DNA of 7,793 nucleotides from Acidobacteriota bacterium (GTDB taxonomy: Bacteria > Acidobacteriota > Terriglobia > UBA7540): NCBI GenBank assembly GCA_021784615.1, contig JAJYHU010000141.1, positions 1-7,793 on the forward strand, read 5' to 3'. Under the pieces are notes generated by a model. That model searched no databases. It was given only the letters and a program-made list of their open reading frames with translations, and had not been told where the DNA came from. Both the position numbers and the translations under genes were made by a program. Below are positions 1 through 5,777 of the stretch, piece by piece; position 1 is the stretch's first letter; every line of letters begins with the position of its first letter.

Positions 1-1
1 T

Positions 2-367
2 TGGTCACATCCTCCGCGCGGCACCCAAAGTTTCGCTCTTATCGCCGAGGATCCGGATGCGCCTTCGGGCACCTGGATTCATTGGGTGGTTTATGATCTC
101 CCCGCGCGGTTGCGTAGACTCCCCGACAATGTGCCGAAACGGGGCGAAATCCCCGGAGGAGGCGCGCAAGGGCGAAACGACTTTGGGCGGATCGGTTATA
201 GGGGGCCATGCCCGCCGGTAGGCAACGCTCACCATTACTTCTTCAAACTCTACGCGCTGGATAAAATGCTTCATCTCCAACCGGGTGAAGGAAAGAACGA
301 AGTGCTTGATGCCGCCAAAAGCCATGTTCTTGGCACAGCTCAATGCATGGGTCTGTTTAGGCGGTAA
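2..367 (+). CDS. YbhB/YbcL-type PEBP (Raf kinase inhibitor-like) protein, 3' part
   Basis: This frame is open from the left edge and gives the last 121 residues of a phosphatidylethanolamine-binding-protein family member. Family members are usually about 150-190 residues, so roughly 30-60 N-terminal residues, the start and any signal peptide lie outside the window. Visible family marks are DPDAPSGTWIHWV (about residues 18-30 of the fragment), an N-D-F-G-R-I-G-Y stretch leading into the G-P-C-P-P ligand-pocket motif, and HHYFFKLYALD, which matches the usual G-x-H-R-Y-x-F-x-L-Y-A-L-D with His in place of Arg. The end (HVLGTAQCMGLFRR) is the normal family C-terminus. Bacterial members form a small anion-binding pocket, but their physiological ligand is generally unknown. 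No partner gene is visible. Family assignment is strong; exact function is open. Confidence 0.9.
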   Translation, partial: WSHPPRGTQSFALIAEDPDAPSGTWIHWVVYDLPARLRRLPDNVPKRGEIPGGGAQGRNDFGRIGYRGPCPPVGNAHHYFFKLYALDKMLHLQPGEGKNEVLDAAKSHVLGTAQCMGLFRR

Positions 368-515
368 AAGCCCGGGCGAGTGGAGGCTGTACCCGCCGCC
401 CCTTTCCACAAGAACTTCCTTAACTTTGGAGATTAGCATCTTGGCCGGAGGCCGCGTTGTAATCCTTTATTGCGGGGACTCCCGGGAACATCTTACCTCA
501 CGGCTTTCGAGGGGC

Positions 516-546
516 TTGACCGAAGCCGCAACTTTGCATTTAAAAT
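516..546 (+). promoter_or_regulatory. Candidate sigma70-like promoter for the 726 gene
   Basis: TTGACC at 516-521 matches the -35 consensus at five of six positions. It is followed by either TTTAAA (539-544, 17-bp spacer, four of six) or TAAAAT (541-546, 19-bp spacer, five of six). Transcription would start near 552 and leave a leader of about 170 nt before the GTG start at 726. This is by eye only, with no experimental support. Confidence 0.4.
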
Positions 547-571
547 GGTTTTGGGTCGGCGAGTCCGGTCG

Positions 572-587
572 GGAAACCCCGGTTTCC
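572..587 (+). repeat. Short hairpin in the leader of the 726 gene
   Basis: GGAAAC (572-577) and GTTTCC (582-587) can form a six-base-pair stem with a CCCG loop. The GGTTTCC arm sequence recurs at 602-608, so the left arm has two possible partners. No run of T follows, so it does not look like a terminator. Any regulatory role is inference. Confidence 0.35.
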
Positions 588-725
588 GGCTGCCCAGAAG
601 CGGTTTCCCCCCACGCATCAAGGGACGGAACTTTCCGCCGCATTGTCAAAGCCGGAATCCTGCTGTTTCCTGGAACGATCCTTCCGGAGATAGCAGCTTA
701 GACTTATTGGGAGGAGCTATCTGCG

Positions 726-1058
726 GTGAGTGAAAAGTCAGCAGTGGGCACGCGCGGGGAAGAGAAACAGAATGATGCGAACGCCTCGTTAGATCGGGAG
801 CAGGACGCTATTTATCAGAACGGAAACCTTGTGGGGCGCGTCGTGGATCCAGAGGTTGACGGGGAGGCCAAAGAGGTTCGCTTTGGTGAGGTTTACGACA
901 GCGATCGTCTGCTGATTCCGGAAGAGTGTGAATTCCAAAATTACAGAATTATCATCCAGCGGATCGGCTATGCTTCGAAAGTTGAAAATCGCTCGGACCG
1001 CACGGGAAGGGTGCTTCGCGGATGTGTTGCAGATATTCTAGGACGTCGCGAACAGTGA
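726..1058 (+). CDS. Conserved-looking small acidic protein of unknown function
   Basis: This is a 110-residue protein starting with GTG at 726, chosen because GGGAGGAG (709-716) lies nine bases upstream. The first 27 residues are polar, acidic and probably disordered. From residue 29 (IYQNGNLVGRVVDPEVD) to the end the sequence looks like one compact alpha/beta domain, with an acidic middle (EVYDSDRLLIPEECEF, about 55-70) and hydrophobic strands (YRIIIQRIGYASKV, about 73-86). There is no signal peptide, membrane segment or catalytic motif. The overall pattern resembles short hypothetical proteins I associate with Acidobacteriota, but I cannot name a family. It converges with the HD-GYP gene, with only 19 bp between stops. 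The ribosome binding site, promoter candidate and protein-like composition support a real gene. The function is unknown. Confidence 0.7.
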   Translation: MSEKSAVGTRGEEKQNDANASLDREQDAIYQNGNLVGRVVDPEVDGEAKEVRFGEVYDSDRLLIPEECEFQNYRIIIQRIGYASKVENRSDRTGRVLRGCVADILGRREQ

Positions 1059-1066
1059 CCGGGCAG

Positions 1067-1090
1067 CCAGGTCTCCTCTACTGAACCTGG
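1067..1090. terminator. Possible shared terminator stem between convergent genes
   Basis: CCAGGT (1067-1072) and ACCTGG (1085-1090) can pair around a 12-base loop, centred on the junction between two convergent genes. The right arm lies inside the last codons of the minus-strand gene, and neither side has a T tract. A bidirectional terminator is possible but weakly supported. Confidence 0.25.
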
Positions 1091-2208
1091 ACTTCGCGGA
1101 CGGAAGGTCGAAGGCCTCCGCGCGCCAGGTTGCCCATGCGCCCGCGCACTCCCGCAACTTCTTTCCGGATGTTTCCCCACGTCTGCTCGGGAATTGACAG
1201 GAAAACGCGCACGATGTCGGGATCGAATTGCTTTCCCGATTCCCTGATGATTTCTTCTCGCGCTGTAGAAAATGGGAGCGCCTGGCGGTAGGGACGGTCG
1301 GATGTCATGGCGTCCAGTGTGTCCGCAACTGCAAAGATTCTAGCTCCAAGGGGAATCTCCTCGGATGTTAAGCCTTGCGGATACCCCGTTCCGTCGTACC
1401 GTTCCTGATGGGTCAGGACGATTTCCGCGGCCGTTGAGAGAAAGGGAATACGGCTGAGGAGCTCATAGCCGATTCGGACGTGGGTTTGCATTACCGTCTG
1501 TTCTTCCGAACTCAGTTTTCCTTCTTTCAGCAGGATCGAATCAGGAATCCCAATTTTTCCTATGTCGTGCAGATAGGCGCCCCGTGCGATGGTCTTCAAT
1601 TGTTCCAGAGTGCAACCCATGGCGCGGGCGATTTCCAGGCAATAGAGGCTCACGCGCCGGGAGTGTCCGGCGGTCTCCGTATCGCGTAAATCGAGCGCAG
1701 CTCCCAGGGCCTCAAGGGTGTCATCGTATGTGTGCTCAATTCTCTTGCTGGCAATCTGGAGTTGTCGAGTTCTCTGATCGACGATCTCCTCCAGGTGCTC
1801 TCGGTATTTTTCCAATTCTGCTTCCAACAGTTTCTTTTCAAGGGCCCGGCGGACGCTGCCTACTGCTGCATCCAAGTGGAAGGGCTTTACCAGATAGTCG
1901 TCCGAGCCCAGCTTCATTGCTTCGACAGCCACCCGGATATCGTCTTCGCCAGTGGCCATCAGGAACGCGATGTGGGGGTGATTTTTCCGGGTTTCTTCGA
2001 GAAGCTTGAGCCCGGTCATCCCCGGCATCTTCATATCCGAGATTATAGCATCAAAATGTTTTCTTCCCAGCCAATCAAGCGCCTCTTCACCGCTTGAGCA
2101 CCCTTGCCAATCGAACCCGCTTCTGCCCAGTTTCTCTCCCAGCAGTTCCCAAACTGGCGCCTCATCGTCAACAACTAAAACTCGCGGGTTCGAATCACTG
2201 TTATTCAT
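1078..2208 (-). CDS. Response regulator with HD-GYP cyclic-di-GMP phosphodiesterase domain
   Basis: This 376-residue RpfG-like protein would hydrolyse the second messenger cyclic-di-GMP in the cytoplasm when phosphorylated by a sensor kinase. Residues 8-122 are a receiver domain: acidic pair D14/D15, phospho-acceptor D58 (ISDMKMPGMTG), T86 and K108 (VKPF). A coiled-coil linker (about 123-158) joins it to the HD-GYP domain (about 160-345). That domain has E178 and H182 (DTETAGH), HDIGKIGIPD with H214/D215, H243, HQERYDGTGYP (267-277) and D297 (VADTLDA). The second His of the common HHE is Gln here, a variant I believe occurs in many family members. The frame is open another 46 codons upstream, but the start at 2208 fits best: GGGGAG lies just before it and the receiver domain begins directly after it. 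The last 30 or so residues are a basic tail. No kinase or GGDEF gene is adjacent. Confidence 0.92.
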   Translation of the reverse strand: MNNSDSNPRVLVVDDEAPVWELLGEKLGRSGFDWQGCSSGEEALDWLGRKHFDAIISDMKMPGMTGLKLLEETRKNHPHIAFLMATGEDDIRVAVEAMKLGSDDYLVKPFHLDAAVGSVRRALEKKLLEAELEKYREHLEEIVDQRTRQLQIASKRIEHTYDDTLEALGAALDLRDTETAGHSRRVSLYCLEIARAMGCTLEQLKTIARGAYLHDIGKIGIPDSILLKEGKLSSEEQTVMQTHVRIGYELLSRIPFLSTAAEIVLTHQERYDGTGYPQGLTSEEIPLGARIFAVADTLDAMTSDRPYRQALPFSTAREEIIRESGKQFDPDIVRVFLSIPEQTWGNIRKEVAGVRGRMGNLARGGLRPSVREVQVQ

Positions 2209-2925
2209 CTTGACATCTCCCCAACAACTTATGACTGCGTCTGCCATGATTAGGATGGCTCGCTTAGTCCCGTCCGCCCCCGTGCAACGGAGGAGTGCCT
2301 GGGACTGGGACCGCGCATTTCGTTCCTTCTTGCGTTTAGAGGTCACAGGTTCAAACGCACTTGCTCCTGCAACTTGCTTCTGCGCGCTTTTCTTAGACCC
2401 GGCAGGGTCCTAATGCGCGGGGGCTTCTGACTGCCTGCACCGCATTCTTTGTCTACTATCGGAGTCTAGATTCGAAAGCGTTAGAGGGCAAAGGCGAAAT
2501 CCGGCGTGACAGGTCAGGGAAAGAAATCCGCCAAAAGGTTTTTTCAAGCGTCCCAGGTTAACAGCAGAATCGTAATATACTGATTCCATAGAGAAAGCTA
2601 TTGTCCGTTTGACTCGGAACGCAAGACGCTCCGGGGCAAAATGCTGGTTGTTTGATGACGAAGCCGCGACTTGGAGAGGCGAAAATGCTGGAAAAGGCGG
2701 GAGTAAAATCATAAGCGATGCCCTCTGGAAGTTGCGTTTTTTCCTCCATGCTAGGCGAGAAAGAGATTCAAATTGTTGATCCGGCAACATCTAAAAACTC
2801 TCGCAACAGGCGATACAAGGTCTTACTCGGGTTGACGCCTGCCATTCCGTCAGGATATCTTCTGGACGGAACGCGACAGCAGTCAAGTCCGTGATTTCCA
2901 GGTGGCCAAACGGAGGGTGCCCACA
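2209..2925. other. Long gap between divergent HD-GYP and pyrB genes, no convincing gene
   Basis: About 700 bp lie between two divergently read genes. The longest frame inside (2410-2790, minus strand, 126 residues) has no recognisable domain, a weak ribosome binding site and a composition typical of a chance frame, so I do not call it. The stretch contains a perfect 10-bp direct repeat AAAATGCTGG (2638-2647 and 2682-2691), an inverted pair GAATC/GATTC (2567-2571 with 2582-2586) and, near the right end, the pyrB promoter candidate. It could hold the promoters of both genes and perhaps an untranslated RNA or the remains of a decayed gene, but nothing shows this directly. Confidence 0.5.
2832..2861 (+). 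promoter_or_regulatory. Candidate sigma70-like promoter of pyrB
   Basis: TTGACG (2832-2837) matches the -35 consensus at five of six positions. TATCTT (2856-2861) is a weaker -10 with an 18-bp spacer. The start site would fall near 2868, giving a leader of about 58 nt. An imperfect palindrome, CCGTC...GACGG (2847-2869), covers the -10 element and could be an operator or an RNA fold. Prediction by eye only. Confidence 0.35.
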
Positions 2926-3846
2926 ATGAAGTTGCATCATGTGATTGAAGCTCAACAATTCGACCTGCCGGGTATGAACCATTTGTTCAGCGTCACCGAA
3001 GAAATGGAACGCGTCGTCGCACGCGGTGGCACGGACGACTTTCACTCCCGGTTGATGGCTACGCTTTTCTATGAGCCCTCCACCAGGACGCGCTTTTCTT
3101 TTGAGGCTGCCATGCAGCGGCTGGGTGGGCGGGTTATTTCAACTGAAAATGCCGCAGAATTCTCATCGGTCGCGAAGGGCGAGACTCTGGAAGATACCAT
3201 CCGCATTGTGAATGGCTATGTGGATGTCATTGTGCTACGCCACAATGAGGTCGGAGCGGCCAGGCGGGCGGCAGCGGTTTCGCGAGTGCCCGTGATCAAC
3301 GCCGGCGACGGGGCGGGCCAGCATCCAACCCAGGCTTTGCTTGACTTGTACACAATCCGGAAAGAGATTGGCTCGATCGATGGGCTCAAGATTGCCATGG
3401 TGGGCGACTTGGCCCAAGGACGCACTGTTCGCTCCCTCGCATACCTTCTGAGCAAATTCAAGGATGTCCAGATGTACTTTGTTGCTCCGTCTCTGCTGAA
3501 GATGAAAGAGGACATTCTGGAACATCTGCGGGAGCATGGGACCTGGTTTGCCGAGGATGCGATGCTGGACCGTGTGTTGCCGGAAGTCGACGTCGTTTAT
3601 CAGACACGCGTCCAAAAGGAGAGGTTCGGCGACCGGATTGCTGATTATGAGAGTTGCCGTGACGTTTATGTGATCAACCAAGCCTCCCTGCAACTGATGA
3701 AGTCAGATGCCATTATCATGCATCCCCTACCTCGCCTGGGTGAAATCGCCATGGAAGTGGATCAGGACCGCCGCGCGGCTTATTTCCGGCAGGCCCAAAA
3801 TGGTCTGTTTGTCCGCATGGCGCTGCTAGCAACTCTCCTGAATTGA
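2926..3846 (+). CDS. pyrB: Aspartate carbamoyltransferase catalytic subunit
   Basis: This 306-residue enzyme joins carbamoyl phosphate and L-aspartate to make N-carbamoyl-aspartate, the committed step of pyrimidine synthesis in the cytoplasm. Family residues are all present and sit close to E. coli PyrB numbering: the carbamoyl-phosphate loop PSTRTR (S52, T53, R54, T55), the 80s loop S80/K84, R105 followed by H106, HPTQ with H133 and Q136, R166, the aspartate-binding R228 and Q230 (TRVQKER), and HPLPR (266-270). The length fits the roughly 310-residue family norm. I chose the ATG at 2926 because CGGAGG (2911-2916) stands nine bases before it. In-frame GTGs at 2902 and 2917 lack such a site and would add residues before the normal N-terminus. 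No pyrI, pyrC or other pyrimidine gene is in the window, so the gene is solitary here. Confidence 0.96.
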   Translation: MKLHHVIEAQQFDLPGMNHLFSVTEEMERVVARGGTDDFHSRLMATLFYEPSTRTRFSFEAAMQRLGGRVISTENAAEFSSVAKGETLEDTIRIVNGYVDVIVLRHNEVGAARRAAAVSRVPVINAGDGAGQHPTQALLDLYTIRKEIGSIDGLKIAMVGDLAQGRTVRSLAYLLSKFKDVQMYFVAPSLLKMKEDILEHLREHGTWFAEDAMLDRVLPEVDVVYQTRVQKERFGDRIADYESCRDVYVINQASLQLMKSDAIIMHPLPRLGEIAMEVDQDRRAAYFRQAQNGLFVRMALLATLLN

Positions 3847-3867
3847 AGGGTTTGTCTCTGGCACTTC

Positions 3868-3879
3868 AGTACTAGTACT
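3868..3879. repeat. Perfect 12-bp palindrome downstream of pyrB
   Basis: AGTACTAGTACT reads the same on both strands. It lies 21 bp after the pyrB stop and about 107 bp before the XRE gene. It has no following T tract, so it is a poor terminator. Its symmetry would suit a dimeric DNA-binding protein such as the XRE regulator next door, which is inference. Confidence 0.4.
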
Positions 3880-3936
3880 CAGGTAGCCTTGCCTAAAACA
3901 TGCCACTTCGCATACTCTTTGTACCGAAAGCAGAAA

Positions 3937-3949
3937 GATCCGTAGGATC
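3937..3949. repeat. Inverted repeat in the leader of the XRE gene
   Basis: GATCC (3937-3941) and GGATC (3945-3949) flank GTA. The motif lies 37 bp before the start codon of the regulator. It could be an autoregulatory operator or a chance palindrome. Confidence 0.3.
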
Positions 3950-3986
3950 GGGAACCGGGGTAATCTGAAAGCGGAGGGTTTGAACG

Positions 3987-4379
3987 ATGGGAATTGGTGA
4001 GCGAATCCGGGCGCTGCGAGAGCAGCAGCAGCTTTCGCAAGGCGATATTGAAGAACGGACGGGCCTGCTGAGATGTTACATCTCGCGAGTGGAGAACGGT
4101 CATACGGTGCCGTCCCTGGAAACGCTGGAGAGATTCGCCGGAGCTCTGGATATGCCTCTTTACAAGCTTTTCTACCATGCCGAAGACCCAGCGCAGAACA
4201 GTTCCGTACCTCACCTTACGCTCGAAAGTCTTTCCCGGGAAGAAGGCGCAGTAGGATCAGAAGCCAGGTTCCTGTTGAAGTTTCGCGAACTCCAAGAGCA
4301 CCTTTCTCCGACAGACCGGAACGTGTTGTTGGCGCTTGCCAAGAAGATGGCCGTTCGCACGGTAAGTTCTGAAGGATAG
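3987..4379 (+). CDS. XRE-family helix-turn-helix transcriptional regulator
   Basis: This 130-residue cytoplasmic DNA-binding protein has a Cro/CI-type domain at residues 4-62. IGERIRALREQQQLSQGDIEER covers the first helices, and the recognition region is LLRCYISRVENGHTVPSLETL. The S-R-V-E-N-G-x-x-x-P-S signature is typical of the XRE family. A polar linker (about 64-90) leads to a helical C-terminal segment (about 92-124, FLLKFRELQEHL and DRNVLLALAKKMA) that may serve in dimerisation. There is no ligand or protease domain. The ATG at 3987 has GGAGGG (3973-3978) eight bases upstream. Similar short regulators with an R-C-Y-I-S-R-V-E-N-G-H core are, to my knowledge, common in Acidobacteriota. 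Its target is unknown. The two nearest candidates are palindromes in its own leader and the repeat-rich gap before the ABC permease. Confidence 0.9.
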   Translation: MGIGERIRALREQQQLSQGDIEERTGLLRCYISRVENGHTVPSLETLERFAGALDMPLYKLFYHAEDPAQNSSVPHLTLESLSREEGAVGSEARFLLKFRELQEHLSPTDRNVLLALAKKMAVRTVSSEG

Positions 4380-4458
4380 TATTCAAAAAGCGTGCACTGC
4401 GCAGGAGTATATCCGGGGAACGGTCGCTCAAGTTGCCAGGTACATTTGGAAGCCGGAG

Positions 4459-4500
4459 GCACCAGGTTCATCTCTAACCCTAAACCCTACTAATTGGTGC
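4459..4500. repeat. Wide inverted repeat GCACCA/TGGTGC with nested GGTT/AACC
   Basis: GCACCA (4459-4464) and TGGTGC (4495-4500) are reverse complements 30 bases apart. Inside, GGTT (4465-4468) directly continues the left arm and can pair with AACC (4477-4480). The same hexamer pair occurs again at 4641-4656, directly before the permease gene. Confidence 0.4.
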
Positions 4501-4515
4501 TTGAGAGTGCTTTTC

Positions 4516-4529
4516 GAAGAGGTCTCTTC
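4516..4529. repeat. Small inverted repeat GAAGAG-GT-CTCTTC
   Basis: A perfect six-base inverted repeat lies about 140 bp after the XRE stop. As RNA it would form a five-pair stem with a GGTC loop. It is followed by TTCTAG rather than a T tract, so a terminator role for the XRE gene is doubtful. Confidence 0.3.
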
Positions 4530-4540
4530 TTCTAGATCTG

Positions 4541-4573
4541 TTTGATAACCTCGGCCGTTCCTTTTTTGATAAC
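4541..4573. repeat. Two direct copies of TTTGATAAC
   Basis: TTTGATAAC occurs at 4541-4549 and again at 4565-4573, 24 bp apart from start to start. The second copy overlaps the -35 element of the promoter candidate for the transporter. Direct repeats at such spacing can be binding sites for a regulator, but no protein can be assigned. Confidence 0.4.
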
Positions 4574-4594
4574 AACCTGTCCTCGTCAAATAAC
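4566..4594 (+). promoter_or_regulatory. Candidate promoter of the transporter cluster
   Basis: TTGATA (4566-4571, five of six to the -35 consensus) and AATAAC (4589-4594, four of six to the -10) are 17 bp apart. The leader would be about 70 nt and would include the hairpin at 4641-4656. An alternative uses the upstream TTGATA (4542-4547) with TTTGAT (4565-4570). Both are weak predictions. Confidence 0.3.
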
Positions 4595-4640
4595 ATCCAA
4601 TAGCCTTAAGATAGTGTTTTGAGCCGCAAAATGCAGGGAA

Positions 4641-4656
4641 GCACCATTCCTGGTGC
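4641..4656 (+). repeat. Hairpin just before the permease ribosome binding site
   Basis: GCACCA (4641-4646), loop TTCC, TGGTGC (4651-4656) form a perfect six-pair stem with a tetraloop. The stem ends three bases before the AGAGAGG ribosome binding sequence (4659-4665). It also covers the alternative GTG at 4653, which argues for the start at 4671. It could tune translation, or be an operator half-site pair in DNA. Confidence 0.45.
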
Positions 4657-4670
4657 CGAGAGAGGCTTTT

Positions 4671-5777
4671 GTGCTGAAGCTGATGTTAAGGCAACTTCTG
4701 CATCATCCGGTCAGGATGTTTCTGTCGATGGGGATGATCAGCGTGGCCTTATTGCTCGGTCTTGTGATGAAGGGTTTATCGACCGGGGTTATGGAGGAAA
4801 AGATCCACCGAACAGAAGGCATCGGGGCGGATCTGATGATTCAACCGCCTCATTCGTCTTACATTTTAGGCCTTGGGGAAAACGTGATGCCGGACTCAAT
4901 GGCCCAGAAGATTTTAGAAGTCAACGGCATTGCGGCAACAACTCCCACGGCCACCAATGTCAGCTTTACCAACCGTTTTGAGGCCGTGTTTGGGATCGAT
5001 CTTCCGAGTTTTAACCGCGTGACCGGAGGATTCAAGTTCCTGCGGGGCGGGCCTTTTACGGGACCATACACAGCCCTCGTTGATGATGTCTATGTCAGTA
5101 CGCATCATGTACAGGTAGGTAGCACTCTGGATATTTTGAACCACCATTTTACGGTCTGCGGGGTCGTCGAACACGGCAAGGGCGCACGGGTGTTTATTCC
5201 TCTGAAGACGCTTCAAGACTTAGTGGCCCCCGGCAAATGCGCTGTCATCTTTGTGAAATGCACGTCGCCAGGCTTGGCCGCAGAGGTTCAGAAACGGTTG
5301 CGGGAGTTTGAGGGTGGCGCCTTGAGTGGGTATGAGATTACCAAAATGAGCGATCTTACTTCGCTCATCACGCCTTCCTCTTTTCTCGGACTGCGGCAGT
5401 TCCTTCTGGTGGTGGTCGTATTCGCGGGGGTTATCAATTTCCTGGTTATTTTCCTGGCTCTTTACGTACAAATGCTCGGACAAACGCGTGAAATCGGAAT
5501 TCTGCGCGCCCTCGGCGCAAGCCGTCGGTATATGCTGAACATGTTTCTGGGAGAAGCTTGCTTGCTGTGCTTGTTCGGCGGAGGGCTTTCGCTGATTCTC
5601 TATCTTCTAACCAAGACAATCATTCTCTCTATTTATCCGGCGCTCAGCTTTTTGCTGCCCATGGATTCCCTCTTGTGGATAGGAGCCATAACGCTTGCCA
5701 GTGCTGTTCTGGGCGGGGCATACCCGGCCTATCGGGCCAGCACCAGTGAGCCGATTGCCGCACTTGCTTATGAATGA
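4671..5777 (+). CDS. ABC transporter permease, MacB/FtsX type
   Basis: This 368-residue inner-membrane protein has the FtsX/MacB permease plan. One N-terminal membrane helix (about 17-35) is followed by an extracytoplasmic domain of about 200 residues (38-240). Three more helices lie at about 244-268, 292-318 and 333-355. The coupling segment QTREIGILRALGASRRYML (271-289) and the end GGAYPAYRASTSEPIAAL (348-365) are family signatures. Such permeases do not move small solutes across the membrane. They transmit ATP-driven motion to the periplasm, as in LolCDE lipoprotein release, MacB efflux or DevCA export. I chose GTG at 4671, because AGAGAGG (4659-4665) precedes it and the product starts with the usual MLKLMLRQLL helix. 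GTG at 4653 would add six residues and lies inside a hairpin. The gene overlaps its ATPase by 8 bp. No membrane-fusion partner is visible in the window. Confidence 0.9.
   Translation: MLKLMLRQLLHHPVRMFLSMGMISVALLLGLVMKGLSTGVMEEKIHRTEGIGADLMIQPPHSSYILGLGENVMPDSMAQKILEVNGIAATTPTATNVSFTNRFEAVFGIDLPSFNRVTGGFKFLRGGPFTGPYTALVDDVYVSTHHVQVGSTLDILNHHFTVCGVVEHGKGARVFIPLKTLQDLVAPGKCAVIFVKCTSPGLAAEVQKRLREFEGGALSGYEITKMSDLTSLITPSSFLGLRQFLLVVVVFAGVINFLVIFLALYVQMLGQTREIGILRALGASRRYMLNMFLGEACLLCLFGGGLSLILYLLTKTIILSIYPALSFLLPMDSLLWIGAITLASAVLGGAYPAYRASTSEPIAALAYE

Larger units (their letters stand above)
368..725. other. Gap without a convincing gene; leader of the 726 gene
   Basis: Open frames cross this stretch on both strands but none has a recognisable domain or a good ribosome binding site, and their translations look like out-of-frame noise. 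It holds a sigma70-like promoter candidate (516-546), a short hairpin (572-587), a repeat of GGTTTCC at 581-587 and 602-608, and a wider CCGGAA/TTCCGG inverted pair (652-657 with 682-687). I see no clear terminator for the PEBP gene. Confidence 0.5.

Noticed and set aside
285..733. Overlapping plus-strand frames after the PEBP gene (285-701 and 470-733)
   Set aside because: They overlap real genes at one end or the other, have no plausible ribosome binding site and no family resemblance.
2209..2346. 46-codon N-terminal extension of the HD-GYP gene in the same open frame
   Set aside because: The receiver domain starts right after the Met at 2208, which has a GGGGAG ribosome binding site. The extension has no domain and no better start signal.
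2341..2357. GGTCACAGGTTCAAAC, which looks like a tRNA T-arm
   Set aside because: The 3' side of the T stem does not pair and there is no acceptor, anticodon arm or CCA end nearby, so there is no tRNA and no support for an attachment site.
2410..2790. Minus-strand 126-residue open frame in the long gap
   Set aside because: No recognisable domain, a weak ribosome binding site, and composition like random translation of non-coding DNA.
4475..4490. CCCTAAA-like telomere repeat (TAACCCTAAACCCTAC)
   Set aside because: Only about two units are present, within a bacterial gene cluster. It is a chance resemblance to plant-type telomere DNA.
4653..4670. Earlier GTG start for the ABC permease
   Set aside because: It lies inside the perfect GCACCA/TGGTGC hairpin and upstream of the ribosome binding sequence that fits GTG 4671.
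5695..5769. Upstream extension of the ABC ATPase frame
   Set aside because: It lies wholly inside the permease gene. The ATG at 5770 gives the usual family N-terminus and the typical overlap with the permease stop.
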